In this document: positions 62,462-64,000 of the stretch, one piece after another
Numbering within the stretch: position 1 is the first letter of the stretch
Layout: every line of letters begins with the position of its first letter
Assembly (NCBI RefSeq): GCF_015557635.1
Contig: NZ_JADNOP010000002.1
Location: forward strand, 234,268-298,267
Length of the DNA: 64,000 nt
Direction of reading: 5' to 3'
Origin: Fusicatenibacter saccharivorans
GTDB lineage: Bacteria; Bacillota; Clostridia; Lachnospirales; Lachnospiraceae
The notes under the pieces: model-generated
Told to the model about the DNA's origin: nothing
Databases searched by the model: none
The model's input: the letters and a program-made list of their open reading frames with translations, nothing else
Position numbers and translations under genes: made by a program

Positions 62462-64000
62462 TAATCGAGTAGGAGAAAATTCCTCTTGATGAGGAATTTT
62501 CGACCTCTCACACCACCGTGCGTACCGTTCGGTACACGGCGGTTCAATCAACTTAACATGTAACACACCTTTCAGTGTAATAATCTAACATTGAGATTAG
62601 TCCAAATGAGGCTAATCTCTTGTTTGTTATTGCTATATTTACAGCACCACAGCTACATACATGAGCATAGGCTCTTGAACAATAACCAACTTTGTATGCT
62701 GTAATCCTGTCCATTCCAAGCTTCATCAAATTCTTTGCACGATTCTGCGGAGTTTTCCAGTGTTTCCATATGCACATACGAAGTCTATACCGAATATTTG
62801 CATCTAATTTCGCACATAAGATTTTCATACTACCTATCTTGAAGTAGTTTATCCAACCTCGGATAAGCTGATTGAGCTTCTCTACCTTATAGCTGTTGCT
62901 GACGCCCCAACTACGACAGGTGAGTCCTTTCATTCTTTTCTTAAACTTCGCTACTGATTTTGCATGCGGTTTTGCCTTAAACTGATGTGCTCTTGAATCA
63001 AAGTAGAATCCAAACCCAAGGTATTTAAGTCCACTTGGTCTATCTACTTTGCTCTTAGTCATGTTGACTTTGAGCCCTAGTTTCTCTTCGATGAATCGTG
63101 AGATATTTCTCATAACTCTGTTTGCAGACATTTCACTTCCAACCATGATAATACAGTCATCCGCATATCGTACAAAATTAAGCCCTCTCTTTTCCATTTC
63201 CTTATCCAGTTCGTTCAACATGATGTTTGCCAGTAGCGGCGAAAGGTTTCCTCCTTGCGGTGTTCCCACAATAGAGTCCTCATACTCATCATCTATCATA
63301 ATTCCGCTGACTAGGTATTTCCTAACAATAGAGATGACATCTCCATCTTTAATCGTTCTACCAATAATAGTCATCAACTTATCATGATTTACTGTGTCAA
63401 AGAACTTTTCCAAGTCAATGTCTACAATCCAGTCATTACCATCATTCATCATTTCGAGTGCTGTTAGGATTGCTTGCTGTGCACATCTATTCGGTCTGAA
63501 TCCGTAGCTATGGTCATGGAACTGTTCCTCATAGATTGGTGTTAAGACCTGTGCAATGGCTTGTTGTATGAATCTGTCTGTTACTGTTGGTACTCCCAGG
63601 TTTCTGACACCACCGTCTGGCTTTGGTATCTCCACTCTTCGTACTGGTTGAGGTTTATATTTTCTTGTCCTCAACTGTTCCTTGATAATTTCGCCGTCCT
63701 TTACAAGATGTTCTTTAAGTTCTGTGTACTTCATTCCGTCCACTCCCTCGGCACCTTTATTTCGTACGACTTGCAGATATGCTCTGTTGAGATTATCGCT
63801 GGATAGTATCTGCTTCATTAGACTACTTGTGTCCATGCGTTCTTTCCTTTCCGTCTCGCTTGATTTGACCACCCTTTTCCCGATTGGTTACGGCAGATGT
63901 TGTCATTTCTGCAATACGAGACATACTCAAACTTATTGATTGTTCGCCCCTTCGCTCCATCTCCATTACAGAGACTTCTTCGCTGTCGGGTAAGGGACAA
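62462..64000 (-). mobile_element. Bacterial group II intron (5' part outside the window)
   Basis: Domain V-like hairpin at about 62509-62545 (CCGTGT / ACGGTG arms with CGAACGG) and domain VI hairpin GAAAATTCCTC / GAGGAATTTTC at 62475-62501 lie 3' of an intron-encoded protein gene. The 3' boundary is estimated near 62462, about 20 bases from the IS66 end. The 63837-64000 stretch should be domains I-III. Confidence 0.8.
62553..63836 (-). CDS. ltrA: Group II intron reverse transcriptase/maturase LtrA
   Basis: A 427-residue intron-encoded protein that splices and mobilises the intron. It has the RT blocks GVDGMKYTELKEHL, GVPTVTDRFIQQAIAQVL, YGFRPNRCAQQAI, WIVDIDLEKFFDTVNHDKL, GTPQGGNLSPLLANIML and the catalytic YADD in FVRYADDCIIMV. 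A maturase (X) domain follows (about 330-420). No HNH endonuclease domain is visible. The ATG at 63836 follows AAGGAAAG; an upstream ATG at 63872 lacks one. Confidence 0.94.
   Translation of the reverse strand: MDTSSLMKQILSSDNLNRAYLQVVRNKGAEGVDGMKYTELKEHLVKDGEIIKEQLRTRKYKPQPVRRVEIPKPDGGVRNLGVPTVTDRFIQQAIAQVLTPIYEEQFHDHSYGFRPNRCAQQAILTALEMMNDGNDWIVDIDLEKFFDTVNHDKLMTIIGRTIKDGDVISIVRKYLVSGIMIDDEYEDSIVGTPQGGNLSPLLANIMLNELDKEMEKRGLNFVRYADDCIIMVGSEMSANRVMRNISRFIEEKLGLKVNMTKSKVDRPSGLKYLGFGFYFDSRAHQFKAKPHAKSVAKFKKRMKGLTCRSWGVSNSYKVEKLNQLIRGWINYFKIGSMKILCAKLDANIRYRLRMCIWKHWKTPQNRAKNLMKLGMDRITAYKVGYCSRAYAHVCSCGAVNIAITNKRLASFGLISMLDYYTERCVTC

Overview
The window looks like the chromosome of a spore-forming gut Clostridium of the Lachnospiraceae type. 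The signs are codY after topA, an intact sigK, the complete FabK-type fatty acid operon with a fused accDA gene, a low-to-medium G+C content, and Gram-positive promoters and ribosome binding sites. The genus is not determined. No rRNA or tRNA gene was seen.

Layout. 1-8.9 kb: housekeeping genes codY (cut at the left edge), topA, dprA, the comM/yifB ATPase, sigK and a HelD-like helicase. 9-13.3 kb: a GH13 glucosidase opposite an AraC regulator, a SpoU RNA methyltransferase and a DUF2798 membrane protein. 13.4-16 kb: two lipoproteins (one a CbiK cobaltochelatase) behind a cobalamin riboswitch. 16-20.3 kb: an operon of DUF454, a YgbA-type protein and a CydDC-like ABC exporter pair. 20.4-29.9 kb: a complete type I-C CRISPR-Cas system. 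Its array is perfect near the leader and decays progressively at the far end. 30-39.9 kb: the fab/acc operon (fabH-acpP-fabK-fabD-fabG-fabF-accB-fabZ-accC-accDA), with a 370-base three-armed palindrome between accC and accDA and a FabT-like operator at its promoter. 40-42.8 kb: tldD-tldE. 43-47.5 kb: a KtrAB potassium uptake operon with a KdpD-like kinase whose response regulator is cut to 29 codons at a repeated palindrome. 47.7-50.2 kb: a glucose/GlcNAc-type PTS. 50.5-54.5 kb: a thiol/iron-sulfur membrane redox operon opposite a two-component system.

From 54.5 kb to the right edge is an accessory zone. It holds gene remnants, a small DUF4160 pair, a truncated IS30, an unrecognised 641-residue protein with a HEPN-type R-x4-H motif, a three-repeat orphan CRISPR array whose leader resembles that of the main array, an IS66 element with a frameshifted tnpA, and a group II intron running off the window.

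How the parts relate. The cas genes, array and leader form one working set on the minus strand, with cas3 transcribed separately. The orphan array shares the leader motif but has a different 30-base repeat and no cas genes, so it may borrow the main Cas proteins. The best candidate for something undescribed is the orphan array together with the HEPN-motif gene beside it. The accC-accDA palindrome and the recurrent GGGGTCTGACCCC palindrome at gene-truncation points are further unexplained structures.
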